Below, in pieces: positions 21,865 through 33,053 of a stretch of DNA of 64,000 nucleotides (the stretch's first letter is position 1; each line of letters opens with the position of its first letter). Below the pieces are notes generated by a model. The model worked only from the letters and a program-made list of their open reading frames with translations, made no database searches and had not been told where the DNA came from. The stretch is from Abelmoschus esculentus (taxonomy: Eukaryota; Streptophyta; Magnoliopsida; Malvales; Malvaceae), in contig JAUCBN010000062.1 in assembly GCA_035048815.1 (NCBI GenBank), positions 6,334,001 through 6,398,000 on the forward strand, in the 5' to 3' direction. The translations under genes and the position numbers were made by a program.

Positions 21865-24800
21865 TCAAGCTGGTTTAAAAATGTTTTCCATACCCAGCTT
21901 GTTAACTAACCTTTCGAATTGTTTCTTGTGAAGTCCCTTGGTAAGTAAATCAGCCGCTTGTTCCTCAGTAGAGACATGGGTCATATAAATCAACCCATAA
22001 TCTATTTTCTCTTTAATAAAATGCTTGTCGACTTCCACATGCTTCGTGCGATCATGAAGTACTGGGTTGTGTGCAATTGAAATTACTGCTTTGTTGTCAC
22101 AGTACATCTTCATAGGTAGAGATTCTGGGCTTTTCAATTACATCAACAATCGTCTAACCCACATAACCTCACAGACTCCATGTGCTAGAGCTCTGAACTT
22201 TGTCTCTGCACTACTACGAGCAACCACATTCTACTTCTTGCTACGCCAAGTAACTAGATTACCACCAACGAATGAAAAATACCCTGAAGTAGATCTTCTA
22301 TCTGTTAGGCTTCCAGCCCAATCTGCATCAGTATAAGCTTTAACTTGTAGGTGTCCTCTACACTTGAATAAAAGACCTTTCCCTGGTGTTCCCTTTAGGT
22401 ATCTCAGGATTCTATACACCGCTTCAAAGTGTTCAACCCCAGGTGAATGCATGAATTGGCTAACCATGCTTACTGGAAAGGTAATATCTGGACGTGTATG
22501 GGATAAATAAATTAGCCTTCCAACAAGCCTCTGATAGCGTTCTTTATCCTTTACACACTCGGCCTTTGCTGGTTCCAGTTTAGTATTCGGCTCCATGGGA
22601 GTTTCAACTGGTCTACAACCCAACATTCCTGTTTCAGTCAAAAAATCAAGAACATACTTACGTTGGTTGACAAATATACCTTCTTTGGACCTTGAAAACT
22701 CCATTCCAAGAATGTACTTCAATTAATACAACAACCTTGCCTCCCTTTGAATGTTTGAAGAACATGGTATGATCTGCTTGGCTTTGAACATATCCAAAGC
22801 GTTTAACAGTTTTCCCGAAGCGTTCAAACCAAGCTCTAGGAGACTGCTTGAGTCCATATAAAGATTTTTTCAGTTTACACACTTTTCCAGCTCCAAACCC
22901 TTTTTCAAAACCGGGTAGAAGACTTATGAATACCTCCTCTTCCAAATCTCTATTGAGGAAAGCATTTTTAACGTCCAACTGAAATAAAGGCCAATTGGAA
23001 TTGACTGCCAGTGACAACAAGACTCTAATAGAGTTTATTTTAGCTACAGGTGCAAAGGTTTCTTGGTAGTCTATTCCATGAGTTTGAGTAAAGCCTTTTG
23101 CTACAAGTCTAACTTTATACCACTCAATACTACCATCTGCCTTACCTTTTATAGTAAAAACCAACTTGCATCCTACAATCTTTTAATCCTTAGATGCTTT
23201 AACAACTTCCCAAGTACTATTCTTCTTCAAGGCATTCATTTCTTCAAACACTGTCAATCTCCAATTTGGATCATCCAATGCTTCCTGAATGTTTCTTGGC
23301 ACAACAAGTTTTGAAATATTAATGATAAATGCCTTATGTGTTTCAGATAGGTGATCATATGTTATGTATTTAGGAATAGGATGTTTGGTACATGTTCGAG
23401 TTCCTTTTCGTAGGGCAATAGGAATGTCACGATCGGTTTCTTGTGGATAATGGGATTATGATTTTTTGAAGTTGTTGGGCTTCCTAAATTTTCATTGGAA
23501 GGTATAGGTGGGTCTAAAGCAACAGGCAAAGATGTGAGATTTTTTTTCTAAACTAGAAATGGAAGATGAACTAGAAATACCTGAGATATTTAGAGTACCT
23601 TTGCTCGGGATTTCCGTCAGAGCTTGTGTTGGGATCATTGAACCATTTTTGTTTCTCTCAATAACTTTTTTTCTAGAATAAACCAGAGGCTCAAGATTAT
23701 TTCGACTTTTTTTCCTTTCGTAGTATTTCTTTTTCTGATAGACCAATTTCAGAGGTGACAATTGTAGGTTCAGTTCCCCTTTTTTTAATTTCAAGTGAAT
23801 GATCCAAAATTACATTACGAAGAGGCTCAGATATTTCCCAAAAATTTGATTCCTTTAAACTCTCCCCCTGAATTAAATATTTGGTGAAATATGGTATCTT
23901 TTCCACAAAGGTAACACATTTAAAGTTATGTGAAAATGTTTTGTTTGTGGATTAAAAAATTTATAGCCTCTGCTATTTGGAGCATAACCCCAAAAAATAC
24001 ATTTTTCGGCTCTTGGATCCAATTTGGACCGTGATCGTTTAGGAATGTGTACATATGAAGTGCAACCAAAAATTTTAAATTGTAGATCCAAATTAATTCG
24101 GGATTCAGGAAAAAAACTTTTTAAACAATTTAATGGAATATTGTACTTTAAAACCCTTGTTGGCATCCTATTAATTAGGTATGCCTCTATTAAAATTGTA
24201 TCTCCCCATAAGTATTTTGGGACATTCATGTAAAACATTATAGCTCTAGTAACTTCCAACAAAATTTTATTTATTTTTTTCAGCTACCCCATTTTGTTCA
24301 GGGGTGTCAGGGCAAGAAGATTGGTGTAAAATTCCTTTTTCTTTTAAAAACTTTCCCACATATTGGTTAAAGTACTCTGTTCCATTATCAATTCTCAAAA
24401 TACTGATTCTTGTTTGAAACTGGTTTTCGATCATATTATAAAATTCTTTGAAAATTTTGTCAACCTCAGATTTCTCTTTCATCAAAAAAACCCAACAAAG
24501 ACGAGTGTGATCATCTGTAAAAGTCACAAAACATTTTTTTTCGGACAATGTGGTTACTTTTGAAGGTCCCCACACATCACTATGAAATAAATAAAAGGGT
24601 TTTGAAGCAACATAGGGCTTTGAGAAATAAGATTTACATTGACTTTTCGCTAAAATGCAACACTCACATTGAAATATTAAAGGATCAATATTTTTAAATA
24701 ACCACGGAAATAAGTGTTTCATATAAGAAAAACTAGGGTGACCTAACCGACAATGCCATACCATTATTTGATCATGAACAAAAAGAGAACTGATATTACT

Positions 24801-26234
24801 AAGCCCTTGAGCAATTTTATTACTAAAGAGAAAATCCTCAAAATAATAAAGACCATTAATCATCCTAGCACTGCCAATCGTCTTCCCCGAGCTCCGGTCC
24901 TGAAAGGTACAATGAGAGTCAGAAAACATGACACAACAATTAGAATCTTTGGATAATTTGCTAACTGACAAAAGATTACAAGCAAGTCTAGTGACATGGA
25001 GGACAAATTTAAGTTATATCCTCTCAGATATTTTTACCGATACTTTTCCGAAGATGGGTGAGGAACTTCCATCTGCAATTCTAACTTTTTTATTTTCAGG
25101 ACATGGTGAGTATGATTGAAACAATTTCGAAGAATTGGTCATATGATCAGATGCTCCTAAATCGATTATCCAAGGAGAAGAAAATTTGAAACAACATGAA
25201 AGGGCATTTATGTCATTACCTGTTTGAGCCACAGAAACATTAGGGGTATTGGAGATCGAATTAGACTTCAATAGTGTCAGAAGTTGCTCTCGTTGTTCTT
25301 TGGTGATGGTGTTTGTATCGACCTTAGTTGAAAAAGCACGCCCAACTTTATCTCTGTTTCTACCTTTAAAATTCGTAGGCTTCCCATGGATCTTCCAGCA
25401 TGTCTCACGTGTATGGCATGGCTTATTGTAGTAGTCACACCAAACACTAGATTTCTCTCCTGGTTTCGGTTGATGTACAGGATTTTTGCGTGAATTTGTA
25501 CTTGAGGAGAAAAGGGTTGATCCCTCAATGGCAACAGTTGGTCTTTTATTGCCCAACATCATATTTGTTCTACTTTCTTCTCTCCTAACTTCTGATAAAA
25601 CTTCCCCAAGAGAAGGCAACGGTCTTCTTCTAATAATTCTCCCCCTCACCTCATCAAAATCAACGTTGAGGCAAGACAAAAATTTGAAAACACGATTATC
25701 CTCCACATTCTTCTTGTGGTGTTGTCCATCCTTAGGCGTCTTCCACTCGTACGCATCAAATAGATCAAGGTCTTGCCAGATTCTTTTTAGGCAGTTAAAA
25801 TACTTGGTGATTGAGTCCTCTCCTTATCGTATGTCACCAAGCTTGAGTGTCAACTCAAAAATCTGGGATTGATTTCCTAAATCAGAATACATCTGATTTA
25901 TATTTTCCCATAGTTCTTCTGTAGGGTAACACATGTAATTGGCTCCAATCTCTTCTTCCATGGAATTCACAAGCCAAGTCATGACCATGGAATTTTCGGC
26001 ATCCCAAAATGCATAAGCTGGGTCATCCTTTGGTGGAGCTTTCTTCTCACTAGTCAAGTAACCTATCTTTCCTCTTCCTCTAATATACATCCTCACCGAT
26101 TGAGACCAACGTAAGAAATTATCACCATTAAGACGAATAGTGGTGATTTGGACAGGATGAGAATCAGAATTCTGTTTTTTTAGATTAGTGGGTGTGATGC
26201 TTTGAGAAGAGGTTTCGATATAGAGGTTTGACAT
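21865..26234 (-). pseudogene. Copia gag-pol polyprotein lacking the RT catalytic loop (element 2)
   Basis: Read from 26234 down: gag (RLNGDNFLRWSQSVRMYIRG; TEELWENINQMYSD); zinc knuckle near 25440 with Cys lost (CDYYNKPCHTRETC); protease DLGAS where DSGAS is expected (about 25160); GAG-pre-integrase zinc site (HCRLGH...CECC, about 24760-24660); integrase with HSDVWGP, RIDNGTEY and PEQNGVAE (24600-24280); RT (LVAKGFTQTHGIDYQETFAPVAK, DVKNAFLNRDLEEEV) at 23164-22740; RNase H (DADWAGSLTDRRSTSGY) and the C-terminal tail ending at 21865. At 22717-22726 the frame jumps from KVVVLI to LKYILGMEF: the YVDD-containing segment is deleted and the frame shifts. Fewer stops than the other elements. Confidence 0.92.
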
Positions 26235-26283
26235 GGTGTTGTAGATAGGGGAAAAAGTGAAGAGAAGGCTAGCTCTTATACCA

Positions 26284-26561
26284 AGTTAAAATAGAAGAAT
26301 TGCATATTTTATTCCTACTATTGACAGGCCATAGGACTTACAAGCTGATTTACAGCCTTATTTACAGACCACAAATCAAGTGAAAAAAATCACTAATTTG
26401 AGAGAATAAAGGATAGCTATTAATCTTTTCCCAAAAAACAATAATTGACAACTTTCTACCATATGTAATTAGTCAACATTTCCTAAACAAATCTGATTTG
26501 GCTTTCTACTATATTTACATGTAATTAGTCAACATTTCCTAAACAATTCTGATTTCCAACA
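26284..26561 (-). repeat. 5' LTR of copia element 2
   Basis: The 278-bp partner of 21578-21858, with the same TG...CT ends. The primer-binding site (minus strand TGGTATAAGAGC, 26272-26283) adjoins it; relative to the usual TGGTATCAGAGC it has one C-to-A change. Confidence 0.92.
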
Positions 26562-26675
26562 GAAACCATCTCTGAACCAATACCATCTCCACCTAAGGTA
26601 CCACAAAAATCAAAACATAAGTCTCATCTCATTGAATATACTAATGGAGAAAATCAATCCAACAATGATAACTGA

Positions 26676-27586
26676 TAAGGCTCTATCAACACCATCCGCA
26701 ACTCGAACTTAACCACCAAGACGAGGAAAGAAAGTTAAATCCATGAAAACCAGGAAATTGATAACTCAAGGTGATGAACTTTCCATTGACTCATTTTTAT
26801 TTTTATTTATTTTAGCATGTGCATTTTGGAGAATGCTTCTCTCGAGTTTGGGGGTAATTACCTTTAATTAGTTTTATGATAGTTACATTCATTATTAGTT
26901 GTTGCATGTAGATTGTATAAATTATTTGCCAAGTATTCAATTTGATCTAATTACTTTGAATTTGATGGATACCTAATGATGAAACTTTTACCATTGCACT
27001 TAATTGAAATAACCTTAGATTTTAGGATTGCAAAGAACCTAGAATTTTACTATGATGTTGAATTCTTTTACAGAGTTGTGACTTGTTAAATGATATAAAC
27101 TTAGTGAAATTAGATTGCTATTTTTTGGGGGTAAATAAGAATTGAAAGGCAATGTCTTGCTAGAGTTGTCCGAAAATAGCTCTAGTCTTTATGCATTAAA
27201 AAATCTCTAGAGGTGCCCGAAACTAGCTCTAGTTGACAAAATTAAAAGAAAAGAATTTGTTTGATTGTTAGAGGTACCCGAAACTAGCTTTAGTAGAATT
27301 AAAGATAAATGTCCCGATAATTAATTTGTTAAAAACCGACTGTTCACATGGATTCTTGAAAATTGAATTGGACACAGCTATGCACACAATTTATCACGAG
27401 CATTATAGTTTGATTATGGGTAATTTTTTTGTTCTCCGAAAATTTTTAAAGGTGATCATACTTTGTGCCCTATTTCTAAGGTTTGAAGATAAATTTTGAA
27501 GCATGTCTTTGAAGATTGGATGTCTTGGTAAGTAATTGTTAGGTTTGCATTGCTTAAGGACAAGTAATAATTTGAGTTTGAGAATG
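26676..27586 (+). other. 3' untranslated region of the Athila-like element with three stem-loops
   Basis: Non-coding. Three 26-nt stem-loops lie at 27160-27185, 27207-27232 and 27268-27293 (stem CTAGAG/CTCTAG or a G-U-containing variant, loop core TGCCCGAAACTAG). They lie about 290-430 bp before the LTR. The polypurine tract is the decayed TTTGAGTTTGAGAATG at 27571-27586. Confidence 0.8.
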
Positions 27587-28883
27587 TGTTAAGTGTTTAA
27601 AATTGATAATTTTATTACCCTTTTCACTCATATTATTGTTAGACTTAGACACATTATTATTTGCATTATTAGTTATTTCATGCATTTTCATTTAATTTCC
27701 TGAGTTGAAATATTTAATTTTCGTTTTGGTTGAAATTTGTGGAAAAAGATATTGTCTTGGTTTATTTCATAGTTTGCAGGAATCAACCCCTTGATGATTA
27801 GCTACCGATTTGGAAGGAATTTCAAGAAGATAAGGTCAATTTTTAAAGATAAGAAAAGATTTAGAAGATTGAAGTAAAGATGAAAAGAATTGATAAGAAT
27901 CACCTAAGTTGACCAAGACAAAACTTTTAAAATGGAGATCATGTCGTCTAGCTAGACAGAAGGCAAGATTTAGAGAGAGTGAAACAAGGGCTACCGATTT
28001 CATCTTTATTTTTCCTTGTGTTTATTCGAGTGATGTTGGGAGGATTTTATTGTTTGATACTTTGCCCAACCATGAACTAAATTAAGTTGTCTTGTGTAAT
28101 TTTGTTTTGTGGATTGGTTTATGTTTGAATTCTATCTAAGTGTTTGATGTGTTCTTAATCAAGGTTTACTTATTCTTGGTAATTATTTGGTTTGTGAGAG
28201 AATTGGGAAATGGCCTCGTAAAAAGATCTATTTATCTAATATCGGGAGAGTTAGATTCATGAAACGAATAAACATTGTTCAAACTAAGTGTGTGATAATT
28301 AATCGGGTTTAGGGATAAGTTGATGATTTAAATAGCTAACAGGAGCATAAGATTTGATTGTTGTAGACCTTTGATTAACGAAAAGATGTATCATCAAATA
28401 TTGTACAATTAACAGATTTTTGCGTTAGGGATAACGGAGACCATTGAAGAACGCTTCGTCGAACCTTGAGGATAGTCGCCCGAATTGCCTGAGCAATTCC
28501 CTTAGTTGCAATTGCTCAAGCATTTGAAAAACTAACTAGGCAATCTAATTAATACCAATAACCGGAACAATTGAGCGGCGCGAGCACTCACTTACAAAGA
28601 AGGATTCATTTATCCATCACTCCACAATTCATGATAACTCGACCTCATCTCTCTTACTTACAAAAAAGGATTCATTTATCCATCACTGCAATTTACTTTA
28701 ATTTCTTGTTCTATTAATTTAATTTATTTAATCTCAATTCTATAACAAATTGTGTTTTATTTTCATTGCGGGAAATTAGATTCTAGAAGGAGCATCAATC
28801 CTTGTGGAGACGATATCTATTTTATACTATAACTTACGATGTGTACATTTGTACCTAATGTAAAGCACTTTAAACATGCAAGA
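27587..28883 (+). repeat. 3' LTR of the Athila-like element
   Basis: It starts TGTTAAGTGTTT and ends ATGCAAGA, followed by AGTAT. It aligns with 8133-9458. A short duplicated phrase (CTTACAAAGAAGGATTCATTTATCC, at about 28592 and 28657) is an extra rearrangement not present in the 5' LTR. Confidence 0.92.
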
Positions 28884-28888
28884 AGTAT

Positions 28889-29415
28889 CGCTTCATATTT
28901 TTTTTATTTTAAAATTAAAAAATCACATATTAAACTTATAAAATAGTAATTTAAAGTTAATTTTAGAATATATATATATATATTAAAATTTATAACTAAA
29001 ATTACATTAAAAATATTAATATCATTTTTTCTTTTGATATTAGCAAATTAATAAAAATATATTTAAAATTTTAAAATTTAGAAGTATATAATACAAATAT
29101 AAAATTAATTTAGAGATTTAAATTTAATTTTATGTAAAAATATTAAGTAATCTAAAATAAAAATATAATTTAAAACTAAAAATATATAAATTAAAATTAT
29201 TCGGGTTAGGTACCCGGTAACTATAAAAAATCGGCCCAAACCCGACCCAATTATTCTTTAGACGGGTGCCCGGTCCAGTTAGGTATATTTTTTTGAATTA
29301 TCCGAAAAAAATGTTTCGAGTAGTCTGGTCAGGTTAATCAAGTTAGGTAATTCTTTAGGGTGATGAAAAATAAACTAAAGAATAAACTACAACATTGGTC
29401 ATTCAATTATAGGTA
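28889..29415. other. AT-rich intergenic DNA
   Basis: Very AT-rich. 28973-28982 is part of an (AT)n run. 29199-29290 carries GGTACCCGG and GGGTGCCCGG words related to those at 7985-8128 on the other side of the Athila insertion. No gene is seen. Confidence 0.5.
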
Positions 29416-29862
29416 GAGTTATATTTGGGTTACCTAATTATTAAAAGTGATATTTAGATCATTCATTTATGGAACAAAATTACATTTATGTCACCTAATT
29501 TTTAAAGGTTGTATTTGGGTCACTCAATTATGGGTAAGTTTACGATTGTGTCACCCTTCATATTTAAAAATATATCAATTTGGTCATTTTTCTTTCAAAT
29601 GACTTGTATACCCTCGTTAACATTAGAGTATTACATTTGAAATAATTAATTAATCTAATATACGAATTGATAAACTTTTTTTTAATTTTAAGGGTCACTC
29701 AAATGTAACCTTACTTATAATTGAATGATCCAACTATAACCTTTATTAAATTGGAAATATAATCTTACTTATAATTAGGTGATCCAAATGTAATATTACC
29801 TATAATTGAATGACCCGAATATAACTTTTAATAATTGAGTTATCCAAATATAACCTTACCCA
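29416..29862. mobile_element. MITE-like inverted-repeat element
   Basis: The left arm (about 29416-29545) and the right arm (about 29690-29862) are inverted copies. Read inward, both go GGTA(G/A)(A/G)GTTATATTTGG, then CTAATTATTAAAAGT or CTCAATTATTAAAAGT. Each arm is itself made of related units of roughly 45-60 bp containing 'GGTCA(C/T)TCAATTATAGGTA'. There is no coding capacity. The layout fits non-autonomous Mutator-like elements with long terminal inverted repeats. The exact ends and target duplication could not be fixed. Confidence 0.55.
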
Positions 29863-30006
29863 TGTAACATCCATTATAATTTATCTTAAACTAAATTATA
29901 ATAATACTACATAATATATTAAGAGAGGATTTTGGAAACACGAGGGAGATTGTCTAATTTCTTTTAAAAAAATAGAGAATAAATTTCTAAATTTTTTAAT
30001 GATTTT

Positions 30007-31316
30007 TGTTGCGTGTCAAAAGTGCGCGTTTAGTGCGAGTGGACACATCGAAAGTAATAAGTGATAAGTATTTTATCGAGTTATCGTCTCCTCAGGGACC
30101 GGTATACTTAATATGCTTTCTTCACCTTCTTGTTCTGTAGAAAAGTAAAGACACAAGTAATTGGAGTTGATTTATCTAAACTAATATAACTAAATAAAAG
30201 TAAAGGGTTGAAATAATAGAGAGAGATGGGCTAGGATCCAGTTGCGTTGTATCGTGGATTTGATTGACTTGTCTCTGTCCAATGCAATCGTATATCACTG
30301 CCTCGGCAGCACTGCAGTTTACTGCCTTGGCAGCGACAATACTGTCTGCCGCGGCAATCCCTTGCTCGTGGGCAGACTTTACCAAAGTTCGGCAAAGTGT
30401 CCTTGAATGACTCCGCTTATCCCTAAGTCAGAGTGCTGTTGAGGACTAGTCCTTGATGATACCTCCCGGCGTGAACCAATTATACTCACCAACCAATCTC
30501 ACACTTCTTTTAGCCGCTGAAACTCTTAACCTATCCTTAGGCCGAGTTAGTATTTCGCGATTGAAACACCGTACTTACCCCTTTCGTGAATCTAACTCTC
30601 CCGAGCTTAGATAAATGGATGATTCACAATATCCTCTCCCAAGCTCAATTGTGAAAACAAGGAATAACAAAGGATAAGCAAACCTTGATAAATTTATTGC
30701 ATTGAATCAAAGACAAAGTACAATCTCCTCTCACAAATACTCGACAACCTTCACCTAATCCCTAAGAAGTTTAGAACATAATGGAGAAGAAGAAAACAAG
30801 AATAGAAATTGGCTCTCTCCCTAGGTATTCCGTGTTTCATACATTGGGTGGCTAGGTCTTTATATAGGCTAGACCTAGGGCAAACCTTTCCTAAGTAGAA
30901 TACAACTTGGAGTAGGGAACAAGTCAAGTACATAATAATAAAAATATTTCCAAGTTTGATTCGGCTAAGGAAGCTTTCCCGCGTGGTCTTTCCTTGGGCT
31001 TTTCCATGTGCTAGCCAGCTCCAATCCATGGGCTTCAAGTCCAGACACATTCCTTGGATTTTTATCTTTCCATCGCCTATAGTCTTGCTTCCTGTCTTTC
31101 TACTGCTGCCTCGGCATCAGGTCCTACCGCGGCACTGGTTCTCCTGCACAGATATGAAAACGTAGTAAAACGTGTCTTTTTCTGTAAATATTATTTATAA
31201 GGGCATAACTTCTAAATATATCACATTGAGTACATGCATTGGTCCGAGTGAGTGTATATTTGGTGATTAATGCCCATAAAAAGAGTAAAAAGTGATAGTG
31301 TGTTGAGCACTTATCA
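30007..31316 (-). mobile_element. Solo LTR of the Athila-like family seen at 4314
   Basis: Plus-strand ends are TGTTGCGTGTCAAAAG and GAGCACTTATCA, bounded by perfect ATTTT duplications (30002-30006 and 31317-31321). There is no internal region, so the element was reduced by LTR-LTR recombination. It is a close homologue of 4314-5642. The orientation follows from that copy, where the polypurine-tract complement adjoins the plus-strand right end. Confidence 0.93.
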
Positions 31317-31321
31317 ATTTT

Positions 31322-33053
31322 AATTTAAAATTTTAAGAAAAAATCTAACTAATTCTTTTTAAAAAAATTGATACTTGATTGTGAACTTTTAAACAATATT
31401 AAGAGGGTGTTTATTTAAAAATTTAAAAACATAATAATTTTTTTTAAATTCTTTTTTGACTAAATATTGATTTTTCAAGCTAAAGCTCCCAATATTATCC
31501 GTCGCTGGTTGGACCGTATCCTTTCGACCTAATTTCTTATATCGAAACTTAGGAATCAAGTTATGAAAAATTTCGCCCTCAAGTAAGTATTTTAGGTTAA
31601 ATAATTTCAAAATTAGGGTTATTTTGTCAATTGAGAAGACATATTCGGGATTTCAATATTATAAATTCAAATGCTTAAAATAATATATATCATAATAACC
31701 ATAAATCATCTGAAAATAGTTTCGTAAAAACACGCGTCCAATAGATTCTGAATAAAAAATATCTTATAGTTCCAAAATATAACATAATTAATAACTGATA
31801 AAAATATTAATCTGAAATAATTGAAACAATATCATACTTAATAATAAAATATTTGTATATTGTGCGAGATGCTCAAAGTACCAATTCGCCTAGACAAGTT
31901 AGAGAATCTGAAAACAGACTAAAGGGTGTAAGTTAAACAGACTAAAGGGTGTAAGTTAAACAGCTTAGTATGTCTCTAAAGTGCAAACAAACACAGAAAA
32001 AACATGTTTTACATTTTGAATTCAAAGAAAATTTGAAGCATAATGCTATGATGTTTGATGTTATGATGTTTGATGCATGACACAAAAATCTGAGGGCTCG
32101 ATATATGAAATTATACTGATTGAAGGATTATCCTCGCCAAAGTGGAGGTTTCCCTCACATTTCTGGTTTTAAATCAGAAAATATTTCTGATGTCAGAACA
32201 TGATATGATTTGTACAATCATAAATTAGAACTCTTACCAGTAATACTTTTTCCAAAAATCATATGCTTGATTTGAAAACAGAATTGCACATGTCATGATG
32301 ACGTTACCAAGTATGATCAAATAAACAATCTCAAATAACAAATCAAGCAATTTACAAATAATGTTTCACAGGTACACACATAATATATTGTAATATAGAA
32401 TAGGCACAAAAACATGTAACATAGGAAGAGACACACCTTAAGCAACCGAAGCTCTAACTCTGAGATGGACGTGTCTCGTGTTCCGGTCTAGCTGAAACAG
32501 AACCTACGAGGTAAAATAACTATATTATACTTAACAAATTAAGACTAAGCCACTGAATAAAACAAAACTCTAATCTGAAAGCTTACTCATGTAATGATCT
32601 CAAAGAACGTGCCCGATCGGTCCGAACAATTGAAGGTAACCCAGAGGCTTCAAAAACGTTGACACTTGAATGGAAGAAGATTCTGAATTAGACTCCTCAA
32701 AAAACTTTCAGACTCTAAGAACAATTCGGATGAAAAACACTAAAATAGGGCTTTCGGGTTTGAATTTGACAAAATTGATAGCAGATTCGGACATAGAACG
32801 TCAGAAAAAAGTCAAAGAGAAAGTTATCTAAAAAATTCAACTTTTGGTCAAAAGTCAAAGTCAACTTTGAATAGAATAGAAGAAAATCAGGTTGGATCTC
32901 AAGAAGATCATCGGATTGATAAAAAGATAAGTGGGAAGCTTAGAGCCAGTAACACTTGAGAGAACAACCCAAACGTATGACAATGGTCAAGTGAAACAAG
33001 AAGGAAAAAAGGCAGTGTCAGTCACCATTATAGATGATAAATAAAGATATACC
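31322..33053 (-). mobile_element. Probable chromovirus LTR remnant or old intergenic DNA
   Basis: No coding region. Read on the minus strand, 32880 down to 31480 has features usual in long LTRs of Tekay/Del-type chromoviruses: GTTGACTTTGACTTTTGACC, then GGTTCTGTTTCAGCTAGACCGG, then GAGGGAAACCTCCACTTTGG. I could not define its ends or a partner LTR. A 23-bp unit (ACAGACTAAAGGGTGTAAGT plus TAA) is present twice in tandem at 31914-31959. Assignment is tentative. Confidence 0.35.

Larger units (their letters stand above)
21578..26561 (-). mobile_element. Ty1/copia element 2 nested in the Athila ORF3, TG...CT ends
   Basis: LTRs 26284-26561 (5') and 21578-21858 (3') lie on the minus strand, bounded by the target duplication GAAAC (21573-21577 and 26562-26566). 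Read on the minus strand both LTRs start TGTTGGAAATCAG and end CTATTTTAACT, so the termini are TG...CT instead of TG...CA. The primer-binding site TGGTATAAGAGC starts at the next base (26283 downward), which confirms the end. The LTR pair is more alike than that of copia element 1, so this insertion looks younger. Total length is 4984 bp. Confidence 0.95.
20452..26675 (+). pseudogene. Athila third ORF (plant transposon protein), split by copia element 2
   Basis: The frame opens at 20452 and runs with few stops (first at about 20609) to 21577. After removal of the copia element and one GAAAC it continues in frame from 26562 to a stop at 26673-26675. Conserved parts include the FYAHFSNPNN...VYGKTIFLN segment and the later KLWNEFIQTCFMPTTHNYTISY-like block. 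Both are typical of the putative plant transposon protein domain in the env position of Athila elements. The C-terminal part is Thr/Pro/Lys-rich. No transmembrane segment is evident. Product function is unknown; the frame carries stops and is split, so it is dead. Confidence 0.7.
8133..28883 (+). mobile_element. Complete Athila-like Ty3/gypsy retrotransposon with two nested copia elements
   Basis: Two related LTRs (8133-9458 and 27587-28883) are bounded by the 5-bp target duplication AGTAT (8128-8132 and 28884-28888). The order is LTR, tRNA-Asp-type primer site, gag, protease, RT, RNase H, integrase, a third ORF of plant-transposon-protein type, a 3' untranslated region, a polypurine tract and LTR. 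Length is 20.75 kb including copia insertions at 14319-19217 and 21578-26561; without them and their extra target copies it is about 10.9 kb, normal for Athila-type elements. All reading frames carry stops and frameshifts, and the RT motif is FMDY, so it is dead. The nesting order shows it is older than both copia elements. Confidence 0.95.
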
